NCBI GenBank assembly: GCA_021307315.1
Contig: JAJSPD010000069.1
Span: forward strand, 176,063 to 240,062
DNA: 64,000 bases
Reading direction: 5' to 3'
DNA from: Bisporella sp. PMI_857
Taxonomy: Eukaryota; Ascomycota; Leotiomycetes; Helotiales; Helotiaceae
This document shows, piece by piece, positions 47,290-58,517 of the stretch (its first letter is position 1; each line of letters opens with the position of its first letter). The position numbers and the translations under genes are program-made. Under the pieces are notes generated by a model. That model saw only the letters and a list, made by a program, of their open reading frames with translations, was not told where the DNA came from and made no database searches.

Positions 47290-49681
47290 TTTCAGCAATG
47301 GCAACCTTAGTACGAAATTATATTCAAGTGTGATTGAGTTTATTGGGATCTTTTTGCTTGTCGAAGAAGAAACTCAGACAAGAAGTCTTCAGAACTCTAG
47401 TTGCAAACCAGATTAAAGCTTGCGGCCTCTTATACTTCCTGAGAAGAGGGCCCCGAGAGACATCATCAACCCGGGAAACCATTTTTGGATCATGACCAAT
47501 TATACAGCGAGAAAATGCTTCCACCAACGACATTTGGCACACGGAAGTACGCGAGGCTGCATCCTCGCAGATATACAATCATCTATTGCCGCATGCATTG
47601 GGGCGATGCAACGAGGCATACCATGCCATATTCAGCGGCTTTTTGTGAATAGGGAGGCGGCAATTTATTGATTGGAACACTCCGCCATAAAAATGGGGCA
47701 TGTAAACGGGTCAGATGTGGCTGAACAGGGCCGCTGGAAGAGGTTCATAGAAACGGGCAGACACTACCCTGCGAGCCCTCTTCTCCACGAAATTCAATTC
47801 GCCACGAATCATCAGATTTTTGTGGGGAATAATACTGAAATGAATATGAGCTGAGTAAAAAGATTGGATTTTAAGAATATATGTAAAACCTGGAAAAATC
47901 GGTGATGGTGACCTCAACATTAGTTGAACATTGAGTTGCAGGTACGAACACTTCTTCCTGCAGTTGCTTATCCTTGATTTAAGTGTCATTTCGACAGGTT
48001 TGACTGCTGCAAAACGAGCTACATACTGTTGTCGATAAGGAGCTACATACAACAGAAGGGGCAACGAGGTAGCGACGACGAGGTCGAAATGGTTTTCAGA
48101 GCTGTGGTACAAATCTCCCGGCCAAATTACTAAAGTCAAGATACATACCTTAACTTAGGCACTCACCGCCTGCCTTAACCAGGAGCGGGGTCATACAACA
48201 AACGACAGGGCACCCATGTATGAAAACTCGCTAATTTCCTGCTGGTTCGTTGCTCATGGGCATATGCTAAACCAATGAGTAGTTCTTCGGACCACTTAAG
48301 TCCAAGAAATGAAAGATCAAATCCGAGAAATGATGTTAGTCTTGGAAATTGAGCCTTTCAAACCAAAAGAGCGGCAGACTTGAGGCACATATGATCCAAT
48401 TTGAACCAAACTCCAGCTTCTAGATCTAACAACAGTTGTGTTGCGGGGATAAAATCCAAGTGTCCAGTTTCGATACCCCTCATGCAAACGGCGATCATGA
48501 GTGCAGCGCTTGGGACCCTTTTAGTTTCTGACAGAGCTTGGCATCACCACTCCAGAACCAGGATGCAATCTATCTTACGAGAATATATCTATAGTTATTG
48601 TTGTTAAAATGACTTCCTTAAATACCTGTCTAAAAGGAACACGGCGACGGGTGTGGAAGGATGGGTGGTGGAGGATGATCTACCTGTCGTGCAGTGTGCA
48701 GTAGTAGTAGTAGTTTTATTACGCCCGGCTAAGCCTAGAGGCCGCAGTGTGCAGTATATAGCAGTGGTGACTGGCGGAACTCGCGGGCATGGGTCATCGA
48801 AAGGCTAACCGGAAATGGCTCACTCACTGAGTGTGCCATTTCCGTTCACATTTCCCATTTCTCTTTCAACATATGCATCCACCTTGACCGCTTCTAGATA
48901 CAGGATTCAGCATCTCGGATTGATCGTTTTCAACTGCGAGTATACTGTTTGCCTAGAGTCATTAGTCCTACAGAGCAATTCATCTCGTCCTTCTGTTCCC
49001 TCTCCCCCCTCTTCGCGCTGTGATGTGTGCCGAACCCATCGATAGCTCTGATAGTGATGATTTTGCTCACGACGCATTTCGATTCATGCTATACAAGCCA
49101 GAGAAAGTTACACAGGGTTGCTGTCCCCAACAGCACGCAAATCAAAACGTGGTGAGTATTTCAGCCTATGCTAAAGGTCCAACCCCCTGCGCCACTGTGC
49201 CAAGTAGCCCCCTATCGCCTAGGTTCTTCGACGGGAGATAGACTTGTGAACTAGTCTGTTGGATCCAGCGGCTTGGGTTGGGCCCAATCACGTTACGATG
49301 GAACTACACCATATCCAGACTCTCGTCACGAAACAGCCATTCCTTTCAACTGATTCATGGCCTTCTCGGTATTTTGACATGCATACCATCAAACTTCAGT
49401 ATTGTTGGCATATCCTGTTGTAATGGGCCACGACCATGCAAGTAGGAACGATAGGCTCTAAAAGAGAGTGAAAGGGGAGGCTTTGTAACCGTGGTATATA
49501 TTGTCTAAGGAGCACGAAGGAAAAAGAGCTCGCTAATAAACCGTGTGATGCTAGCGTGGGTGCCTAAGGCTGCGACTCCAACAGGGTAGCATGAATGTCA
49601 TTGGTAGATCTCTAAGGCTTGGCATGCATGCAGGTCTAGTTGATGCGTCAATCAGCCCGTAGCTTAGCAAGAGGAACAAGA
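47290..49681. other. Gene-free interval
   Basis: About 2.4 kb with short frames only. A small TAG microsatellite (AGTAGTAGTAGTAG, about 48703-48716) is followed by TTTTATTACGCCCGGCTAAG and flanked by two copies of GCAGTGTGCAGTA (about 48692 and 48744), possibly a small insertion. No gene supported. Confidence 0.4.
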
Positions 49682-49688
49682 TATAAAA
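49682..49688 (+). promoter_or_regulatory. TATA box of copy G
   Basis: TATAAAA lies 82-88 nt upstream of the copy G start, consistent with copies B, C and F. Confidence 0.5.
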
Positions 49689-49769
49689 TGTTCACAAGCT
49701 TGCTCCCTAATTGCGATCGCAAGAAGATCAACCAGGTCCTTCTAAATTTATTGACTTTATCATAGCAAT

Positions 49770-50139
49770 ATGTGTAGGCACTGAATATTGAATGTCACAA
49801 ACCAAGTGCTTATTCTATGGTCACACAAGCAGTATCTTCCAGCGATATCATAGCCTTGTCTTGTGGAATCGCCTCCATCAACCTTGCAGTTGCTACGATA
49901 TGGCTCACGCTTTCATCTCGCCGTCAATCGTGTAGTACGTATTATTGAGACTCAACTTGTATGTTGCTTCGAATTGACATCGCGCTACAGGAGATCTAGA
50001 ATGCTCTCATCTAAGTTCCAAGCCAGGGGGCGATCGTGAGATACGGATACAAAGACAAGGAGACATAATGATGGAGGAGTCCCACTCACGGAAATGGTGG
50101 ATGGGGAAGAGAGAAGCTACTTCCAAGCGTTGTAGTTAA
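49770..50139 (+). CDS. Small single-pass membrane protein, copy G (RKWWM-tail subtype)
   Basis: Exons 49770-49773 (ATG plus T), 49833-49934 (102 nt) and 49991-50139 give 84 aa. Intron 1 is GTAGGC...CAAGCAG (59 nt); intron 2 is GTACGT...GCTACAG (56 nt). Both are phase 1. The protein starts MLSSSDIIALSCGIASIN, has one helix (about residues 8-28), the stop-transfer SSRRQSC, then RDLE, a longer polar linker and the tail DIMMEESHSRKWWMGK. It is closest to copy D. It lies 429 nt from, and converges on, the intact HET-domain gene. Without the spliced model no frame of useful length is visible, so this copy would be overlooked. Function unknown. Confidence 0.76.
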
Positions 50140-50567
50140 AATAAGTAGCATTGGGCCGAGAAAAGGATGACTGATTATATTTATTAGTGTACCAATAGCA
50201 GAAAGAATTTATAACTACTTTTCTTCAAGTGAAATATTATTTTATGGTTTACATGCGAAAATATCATCAGGCTTTGCTCTTCAACAATTTGTATCCTTAT
50301 CGAGCTAGACAATACAAACTGTAATGCGTTACCTTTTTTTCGCACCCCTTTCAGAGACCTTGATGCTCACTATCATGTGCCTAAGAACCTAAGTTAGAGA
50401 ACCGTTCCGCTAAAGATTCCCTCCGAAGAATAAAAATACCTACCAGGGTTCTACAGCATTTTAAATATAAGTACATTGTAATAGCTAATTCGGCAGCGCA
50501 CTGAAGTTGGGTTTCAGGAAGCTTCATTTGAGGACGGTGTTCGGAGGACCATGACAGACCCTTCAGT
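50140..50567. other. Convergent 3' intergenic region
   Basis: Separates copy G (+) from the HET-domain gene (-). No feature supported. Confidence 0.45.
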
Positions 50568-52694
50568 CTAAATAATGATGATTTCATGAACTAAATCAGC
50601 TATGGCTGGATTTGCAAGGTCTAACGAATCCCTGAACTTGCTATCATCTGTGATATATCCTAATCCTTTTCCTTGGAGCAGTTCATTTGGCTCATGTGCC
50701 TTGAAACTTCCGAGTCTTGAATATGAAGGCCTTTCTTCTCCTGACACGGCTACTTGTTTCAACACTAGACCCACAAGCTCCCGTTGATCCCCCCAATGGT
50801 CGCCTAGATATATAAACATAAACCATAGGTTCCCCCCTCGCCCTTCCTCTATTCTGAGCCGCCGATCTGGATCTTTCTCGGAGGAAGATAAGTTCTCATC
50901 CCAAAGAATGATGACCTCCAAAGCTGTTGCCAATCGTAATCCTAACGTGGCCACTTCGTCGTATAAGGATAGCGAGTACTTATAGGGGTGATCTCCGTCC
51001 TCATCGCCTGTGTATGTGGCGTTCCCTGAGAGAGCAACTCCTTGCAAAGTCAAGCTAAGGTATGTAAAACCATGCAGCTGGGACGGATCCTCCGCTTTTA
51101 CTGAGACGCCCTTAACGTGCACCAGCGAAGTCCCGTTGAAATCATTATTATAGTAGAAAAGGTCCATCAAAATTGGGCCGGCAAAACTTGCCCATGACCA
51201 GGTAGGAGCAACATAGGATGGATATCTAGACCGAGTAAATCCGTGGAGATGATCGACTTCGTGCGTCCAGCATAGTTGTCTGTGGAGGTTTCGTCTCCAA
51301 TGCCCAGCTAAGTAGATGTCGTTCGTTGTATTTCGCATCTCTCCAGCTAGGCCCGCCAAGGCGCTCATTTTATCTGTACCATGGCTCAAACTGCAGGTTG
51401 AGTACTCTTCCACTAGCTCACACCAAGACCGAACCAGTTTTATTTCATTCTCATAATTCAATCTCGGGCTTGGCTCGGCGCGGGGAAGGATAGAATAGTT
51501 CCACATCTCTGGTGGCACGCCAGCGGGAAATTGCTCCGAGGCAAATAGTTCGCGACATTCCCAATACGTTTGCCGTTTGGCGAAGTTGAGCTGCCTCTTT
51601 GCGAGATATCGCTCTTGCATGACCCAAGCCCGAGTGTTAAGCGGAGCTTTTGTGACATCCTCATGCAGGGTAGAGTATTCATATAACAGATACTCCCTCG
51701 TATTGTTTAGTGTAAAATCAAGCGTAATTGTTGTCGGCTCTATCACGCATGTATCTCTCTCACTGAAACATCCATCATTTCCATCTTCGCCCCAGGTAGC
51801 AGCAATGTTGCATTGGGCGTTACCGTATATATTACCCATATTCGAAGATTGAGTTCGCCAGTCCTCATTATCATCTTGAAGGATGCACATGGAGTCTATC
51901 CAGATATATCCACAACCCAAGGATAATGCTATTTTGAAGGCATCTTGGTATGTTTTGGGTAGATCAACATCAGTGGAAACCTCAAAGAAATCGGCATATT
52001 TGTCTTTCTCAAGCCGTGTATGTTGAGATGAGCCCCAGCAATGGCTCAAGGAGAGATAAGGGACAATGCCAGTATCTGAACCACAGACAAGTCGCCACCT
52101 GACTTTATTTTCGGCCTTGTCAAGGGTCAATTTGATAAGTCTGTCGGGAACAAAACTCTGACTCTGTTTTGACTGACTACACGTCACATGGCTTTTGGTG
52201 CAAGCCGTAAACCAATGGCACCAGAGACTAGTACTATTTGCAGTAGAATGATTTTGACTTGAGAACTCGACCGGGAGTGCCAAGGCAGAAGATACATATT
52301 TGGGTGTTATTGGCCACAAGATGAAGTCGACTCTTACGTCACAACCAGACAAACGCATGACGATCCATGCTTTCTCATTGGTAGAGCCGGCCTCAAAGCG
52401 AACTTGAGACTGTGGATCTGCATCACCGATATTGTCTTTCAGAGCCTCGATATCCGCATAAAAGCTATCGTATGATTTGGGTACAGTTTCGTCGACAGAA
52501 GTCAGGCGAACACACTCCAATTCTTCAAGAATTCTCACCCATAGCTGCCGACAGATGAAACATCCTATTCTTATCGATTGATAGAAGCTCTCTAACAAAT
52601 CATGGATTATTCCGGAGGCTTTGATAGACCCGTTATCCAGATTGGAGGGATTGAATGCAATCTTGATGGATGTTTGGCACATTTGACAAAGCAT
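50568..52694 (-). CDS. HET-domain protein (heterokaryon incompatibility), intact
   Basis: A single uninterrupted exon encodes 708 aa from MLCQMCQTSI. The N-terminal part has paired cysteines (Cys3/Cys6 and Cys45/Cys48), common in HET proteins. The HET domain runs from about residue 212: PYLSLSHCWG, LPKTYQDAFKIALSLG, YIWIDSMCILQDDNEDW, SSNMGNIYGNAQCNIAAT and later LNTRAWVMQERYLAKRQLNF with YWECRELFASEQFP, the canonical order of conserved blocks. The C-terminal half contains YVAPTWSWASFAGPI, typical of these proteins. HET domains (TIR-related fold) trigger programmed cell death after nonself recognition in filamentous ascomycetes. No partner domain (NACHT, ankyrin) is fused. No disabling mutation is seen, unlike the HET copy at 55.6-57.8 kb. 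Confidence 0.94.
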   Translation of the reverse strand: MLCQMCQTSIKIAFNPSNLDNGSIKASGIIHDLLESFYQSIRIGCFICRQLWVRILEELECVRLTSVDETVPKSYDSFYADIEALKDNIGDADPQSQVRFEAGSTNEKAWIVMRLSGCDVRVDFILWPITPKYVSSALALPVEFSSQNHSTANSTSLWCHWFTACTKSHVTCSQSKQSQSFVPDRLIKLTLDKAENKVRWRLVCGSDTGIVPYLSLSHCWGSSQHTRLEKDKYADFFEVSTDVDLPKTYQDAFKIALSLGCGYIWIDSMCILQDDNEDWRTQSSNMGNIYGNAQCNIAATWGEDGNDGCFSERDTCVIEPTTITLDFTLNNTREYLLYEYSTLHEDVTKAPLNTRAWVMQERYLAKRQLNFAKRQTYWECRELFASEQFPAGVPPEMWNYSILPRAEPSPRLNYENEIKLVRSWCELVEEYSTCSLSHGTDKMSALAGLAGEMRNTTNDIYLAGHWRRNLHRQLCWTHEVDHLHGFTRSRYPSYVAPTWSWASFAGPILMDLFYYNNDFNGTSLVHVKGVSVKAEDPSQLHGFTYLSLTLQGVALSGNATYTGDEDGDHPYKYSLSLYDEVATLGLRLATALEVIILWDENLSSSEKDPDRRLRIEEGRGGNLWFMFIYLGDHWGDQRELVGLVLKQVAVSGEERPSYSRLGSFKAHEPNELLQGKGLGYITDDSKFRDSLDLANPAIADLVHEIIII

Positions 52695-53800
52695 TATGCG
52701 CGCAAGTTTCCTCTTCCAGAGGTAAATATCGACATACAGAGAATTCCTCTAAGATATTTCAGTAGAAAAGCTCAGTTACCACTAGGTATATTTGTGAAAG
52801 CGAACTTTTCCGCACGATCAGTGCCGAGATACTCCGATGAGAGTCAATGTTCACCGAGTGACTCTACTATTGCGCCATCATTTGTTGTTGTACATTGATA
52901 TGAGTCTCGATCATGTTAGCGTACATACAATACTGAATGGCATAGTCTTGACGCATCGAAGTTAAGGATGCGGAGTTCGAATGAACAAGCGTGAGGACAA
53001 CATGCGAAAGGCACACTTTGCTTCCTGTCTATATTATTCTAAGAGTGGGGCTAGAGTCAGGTGACAATCCAATCCCAATCCATGGTAGAAGAGCCTAGTT
53101 TCTGGCGTCTTTCTTAATACCTTTGATTATCCTGGTATAACATGCCATGTCTAGAAAGGGTGACCCGGCCACGCTTAGGTCTAGGCTTAGTTTCACAACT
53201 TCAGTAGCCTTACCCCTATTCTGGTCGCTTAACAGTGGAGTAATTATGTAGGTCATGAACATCCATCTATATTTCGCATTTAAAATCTCGCACCAGGCTT
53301 CGATCTGAAGGCAGAGATAGCCTGCCTATGCCTGGTTTTGATCTGAAGAGTAACTAACTAAAGCCGCTATAGCTATTTGTTCTCTAATGCCTTAGGACAG
53401 GCTACCAATCAATACCACCAGTCCATCAGACCGCCTTCCGGTCTGTGACATCGATATAAGTCCAGAATATACATTTTAAAAAATCCCAACAAACATAATA
53501 TGCATTGCATACATTCTTTTTTGTATTCACCGTTCATCTCGTGACTGCCAAGCTCCTCAGATATACAAATGGTGGCTACCCCGCATTCCAAGATGCTGGG
53601 TGGCTTGGGCGCTTGAACCTGCTTTTTGGGGCAGCATGGAACGATTCTGAACACCACGAGTCGTGATGGCATCTCTCGAGGAGGATCACCTGCAGTGAAA
53701 GACGCTATATCAGCCAAGTCTCGTGGCAGATCAACTAGAAGACAAGTCTATCTTACTGCCCAACAAGTTTAGTCCTTGCTTGCTTCCGCTTATCTCCAAC
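52695..53800. other. Divergent intergenic region
   Basis: About 1.1 kb between the HET gene (-) and the four-TM protein (+). No gene supported; a minus-strand frame at 53409-53717 has no recognisable content. Confidence 0.45.
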
Positions 53801-54801
53801 ATGCTCTGGCGCCAGCTCGCAGTTCTCCTCGTCCTCACTCTGAGCCTTCTGCTCTCGATATTGGCGCTCATCGCGGGCTACAAAAGAGGTGTCCTGAGTG
53901 AAGTCGCAATAGCTACAGTACTCCCACCATCCTATCTACCAACCCCCCTCACTAACCCACTTGCGACAGTACGCTTACCGATACAACGAAACCGTTCTGA
54001 CAGAGCACAACTCCAGCATCCCATACTTCATCTATCCTCTCGGGTATGAATCAGGAGCACGCGAATACCCTATCCAATCCTTCTTCTTTACAGTCCACTA
54101 CCTCTCCCTATGTGCTGGCTGGATAGCTGGCGAATCTGGTGACGTACGTTACATACAACCAGAATGTGTGTCTAGGCCTATTGGATGGGATTTTGGGACC
54201 AATGATCCTTTCATTGTGAATTTTGCAGCGGAGAATGGGTCATACCCGGTCGTATCAGAAGGCGTAGAATTTGGTGAGGTGCATACAAAGGGTCCGGCAG
54301 CTACGTTGATCTTGGGGTTGGTGTTCTCCATATTGGCTATGGTGGTGTATTTTTATGAGCTTTCAGGAGCTGGGACGTGGTTGGAACTCAATATTGCAAA
54401 GCTCTCGACGGTGCTCATGGCGGTTCGTGCCTCTCTCTACCTAACTTTGACGTTCGGTACTGATAAGATGCAGCTAGCAGGAGCGGCTCTGTTGGTCTCC
54501 TCGGCACTGGTTACTCATACAATCAGAGGGATAAATAGACCAAAGGATCCTCTCGATTTGAACCATACTCAATGGAGCACACGATATGATGGCTGGACGG
54601 ATAGATTCTTGGGGTTCGTTTGGACTAGTGTGGTGATGATGTATGTGTCCCTGATTGGGAAGGCTTGGAATGATGTTTGGCAGAAAGAGCAAAGAAGACG
54701 AATGCTACGAAACAGTAAGTGATTTCTAATACTGCTGTATTTTACCAGAAGGGATTTGAAGTTAAGTTGCATGCTAATATTTTCTTCTAGGTCATGTTTG
54801 A
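53801..54801 (+). CDS. Four-TM membrane protein, SUR7/claudin-like layout
   Basis: Exons 53801-53917, 53970-54714 and 54791-54801 give 290 aa. Intron 1 is GTACTC...GCGACAG (52 nt); intron 2 is GTAAGT...TTCTAG (76 nt) and leaves a last exon of 11 nt encoding SHV or similar. Without intron 2 the protein would end NSK, so the last residues are uncertain. An N-terminal helix (LAVLLVLTLSLLLSILALIA) is followed by an external loop of about 120 residues with several Asn-x-Ser/Thr sites and two cysteines (LCAGW, PECVS). Three more helices follow (TLILGLVFSILAMVVYFY; a Leu/Ala-rich pair; FVWTSVVMMYVSLIG). The layout fits fungal SUR7/PalI-type plasma-membrane proteins; I cannot confirm the family. Confidence 0.75.
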
Positions 54802-55572
54802 AAGTTTTATGTTGTCATGAAATCATTTATAATACCCAGGATTAGTTTAGATTCACTCTATATCATGTGTTGGGCGACTGAGTTAATAATGGTTCTTTAA
54901 AACCCATTATCTGACGTGCAGAAGCCCACATCCAGTCGCTACAATTATGGGTCTTGAACCCCTGAGATAAGCGAAGTGCTGATATTGATTTTATTGTGGC
55001 TTCGATATCTGATGTCCATATGAACCCAGATTGGATGCTTAGGTGTTACGCAAGGGCTTATATGACGTCAAAGCAGTAGGTATCCTTCGTTTGATAACTC
55101 TGAGGATGCTCCTTCGAGTACGAACAACTTGGCTTGGGCTAAGCCTAATAGAGTAAATGGCTGACTTTAAGTTGTCAAGCCTTCTCCGACTCCATTCCAC
55201 TATCTAAAAAAAGGCTTCTCCCTCCTTCAACGTTTATATTTTCTCTTTAGTTGAGTCCACCAAGGTTTACGATAGTTATTCCGCGAAGATCCATTAGCCC
55301 AGAGCATGACAATTCCAACCCATAGATTGTCATCACAATACCTGCATCCTGACTCATATCGTCACTAACAAACATTTAATATATCAAACTCGACCGAAAT
55401 GTGAGCCTGGATGTCGAAGTCTGTAGATGAATGCATAGACAATTGTTATTGGTCGAAAGCGCATGCAGCAGGTACAGGGGTTGTAACCGTACTATCACAC
55501 ACCTGTAGGTTAACGACATCAGTATCTCCAAATCAACACATTATGTATTTATTATGACATTAGATAGAGAAT
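54802..55572. other. Intergenic
   Basis: No gene supported between the four-TM protein and the HET pseudogene. Confidence 0.45.
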
Positions 55573-57769
55573 ATGGATAGCTTCCCATACATTCCACTGC
55601 AGACACCAAATTCAATACGATTACTCTGCTTCCAGCGTGATAAATCAGGTAATATCACTTGCTGCCTACAGCCCTTCTCCCTCAGAGATACAGCATGCCC
55701 TGACTTCACCACGCTCTCGTATGTATGGGGCAAGAAGAAGTATTCAAACTCCATCAAAGTCAATGGGCACACATTTCCCATATTGAACGCCCTCTGTCCC
55801 GTTCTGGAAGTGATTTGTGGGGACGAGGGCTTAAACAAATGTTGGTGGATAGACTCGATATGTATTGATCAGAAGATCGACGGTACTGCGGAGGTGGAGA
55901 GGAATGCGCAGGTCCGAATGATGAAGAAGATCTATGAACGTTCGGCATGGACGATGGGATGGCTTGGACGAGGTAAAAGGACGGAGAGGATGGGATCGGC
56001 TTCCTGCAAGTTCTCCTGAAGAATAAGAAAAGATTAGAGAAGCAGAAGGAAAAGGAAGTTAAGATTCTTGGTAAAGAGCTTAGTGATAGAAAGAAATGGG
56101 CGGCGGTAGAGAGGTTGTTACTGAGACCGTAAGTCACTCTTTTTTTCCCCTCATATAATTCTTTTCAGATGATCCGTAAGTTTGGGGTATATTTCGCTTT
56201 TCCTAGTGAGCTTCAAGAGTAAGCGATGTTTTAGATGCTATTTAAATCGAGAACGGTCCTAAATGTGCTGGTTAAACTTGTTGAAGATGTACAAGAATTT
56301 CTCAGGCATTCCGAAGAATTGAGGCTCTCAGAAAATTAGTAACCGGGAAGAATATTGGACTGACCTGAGTTAGATGGCGGGCAAGAGTCTGGACATTGCA
56401 AGAGTATATCGTAGCCAAGAAATTTTCCTTCTACTACGGCAAAGAAAATATAAGTCGGCATTATCTCCACATGGCCGCCAATGCCATACATCTCTGCACT
56501 AGGATTGATGACACCTTGATCTCAGGAAGAGCATTCGAAGGAGCTTGGATCCGGTGACGAATACTGAAATGGAAGTATGAGCCAGAAGTTGTATCATTGG
56601 TCGGACTTCTAGCCTATGTTAGAGATTATAAAGCAACGGACCCTCGAGATCGTATTTACTCTCTTCTTGGCCTTGCGTGGGATGGCGAGTTAACAGAGCC
56701 AAGATATCAGGATGATGTTGCAATAGTGTACTCGATGCTGGTCAAAGAGTTTGTGGAGTACCACCACAGCTTGGATATCATATGCTTCACAGACCGGTTT
56801 AACAAATATGCAATCAGCTTGGCAACTTACAGCCCATTGCCATCGTGGGTACCCGACTGGAGAGCCACGGCTGTACCTTGGGTCATTCCGGCCATGGCGT
56901 GTCAAAGCTCTAAGAATCACATTAGAAATTTTCGTCCGTTGTCGGAGAGATCTCAAAACCACAAGGAATACATAGCAGATCCTCTTCTAGAAGGTGCTGG
57001 ACGGACAATGCAACTCTCATCCGATCTTCGTACGCTGCATTGTCGAGGAATCTTGCTCGATTATGTTGACGGAATCGGAGGGTTAAAAGTATCCCATCGA
57101 GTCGAGCATGCTAACGCCACATGGGACTCAATACACCCAACCATTCCCTCAACATCACCCGCCAACACCAATGTACCACCAAAGAGATCCCCAACCCCGC
57201 CACCAAATTCCTAGAACAGCTCCTCCGCTGCCTCCTACTAAATCGCAAAGACTGCTACCTAAACTATGAGCTGTCGCCAGGCTATTTCTACAAAGCCTTC
57301 CAAACCCTCCTCATCGCGGCCAAAGAGCGCCCCCGAGATATAGATCCTCAATTTTTTGTCCTGGTTCCAGCTCAACTCCTCTATTCTTATCCGTGGACAG
57401 TCTCTCTCCTCCATCTTTTCCTCCATTGCTCCGCTCTCTCTCAAGTCTAGAAAATTAGTGGAAAAGCCTCCCGATTTCACCGTGTTTTTGAAGAGGTTCA
57501 AGGACACGACGCATTGGATGATGCGTAGGCTGATTATTACCGCTGGAGGAGACATGGGGATGGCACCTACGAGGGTGAGGAAGGATGATCAGGTCTGGGT
57601 GTTGCTGGGTTGCAGTATCCCATTGATATTGCTAAGATGTGACGGGGATGTTCTGGGAAGGTATGAGGTTGTGGGTGAGTATTATTTAGATGGGTATACG
57701 GATGGGGATATTGTGAGGAGGGAGTTAGGAAAGGGTAATATGAAGGTTGAGAATATTGAAATTAGATGA
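55573..57769 (+). pseudogene. HET-domain protein, disabled copy
   Basis: The 5' part (ATG at 55573) encodes IRLLCFQ, TTLSYVWGKKKYSNSI, KCWWIDSICIDQKIDG and YERSAWTMGWLGRG, the start of a HET domain. After GRG (about 55975) the frame shifts: the continuation GEDGIGFLQVLLKNKKRLEK lies in another frame. A probable intron (GTAAGT at about 56130 to TGAGTTAG at about 56373) leads to WRARVWTLQEYIVAKKFSF, the conserved W-x-x-QE block. A TGA at 56555-56557 interrupts the open frame; TGA read as CGA (Arg) fits. The rest (ATDPRDRIYSLLGLA, PLPSWVPDWRA, then VWVLLGCSIPLILL) is split over three frames near 57130-57190 and 57340-57360. With one nonsense codon and at least three frame breaks it cannot make a full protein. 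It belongs to a different HET subfamily from the intact gene. Confidence 0.85.
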
Positions 57770-58517
57770 TAGCTTTGTAGCAATTTATGGAGAGTTGAGA
57801 ACTTTGCGTCTGGAAATTGATTGATTTCAACAAAGGAGCAGCTATACAGATCATATAATTATAATGCTATTTCCCCACGGACCATAATAGACCACAACAC
57901 TCGTGAAGAGCTGATATCATCATATTACTGAAACAGCAATCAAAGAACAGCAATCACATTATCTGGCCCGCAACCACCAATACATGTTCGCGGAAAGCTA
58001 AGCATCACCTCAAATCATTCTCTGTCTGTATCCAATTCAATTTAAGGCTCTCACAACATCATTGTCGCCTTTTGCAAGTTGTATTTGAATCCATCAGAGA
58101 AAGTAATAAGTGGCATCTGGGCTAAATTCAATTTTGGTTTATTCAAGAGGCAGTTTAAGCAGTATTTACAGAATTAAATAAGGCTAATAACATGGTTCTC
58201 ACCTTCGGATGCATCCCATGCAGATCTCCGCCTTCTTTGCCCTTGCAATTGACAGAGCGTTAGCTACGAGGTTGTTGGTCTTGGAGTTATGTCAGTCATT
58301 ATCACTCCACCATTATCTTCCAATGCAAGATAGCACAAACCTGTCTGCCATTGTATTTGTGTCTAGCCAAGTCGTCGAGATCTCCGGCTGTAATTGGGCT
58401 AAACGCTCCAGCACATTTCAATGATCTCTGGATGAAGGTTGACCAGATCTTCCTTCTCAAATCAAAATTCATATCTGGATATTGGATTGGTAGATGAATT
58501 TGACCGATAGTATGACA
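57770..58517. other. Intergenic
   Basis: No gene supported between the disabled HET gene and the AAA+ fragment. Confidence 0.4.

Noticed and set aside
53409..53717. 102-codon minus-strand frame upstream of the four-TM gene
   Set aside because: No motif, ends in low-information sequence and overlaps the expected promoter of the neighbouring gene.
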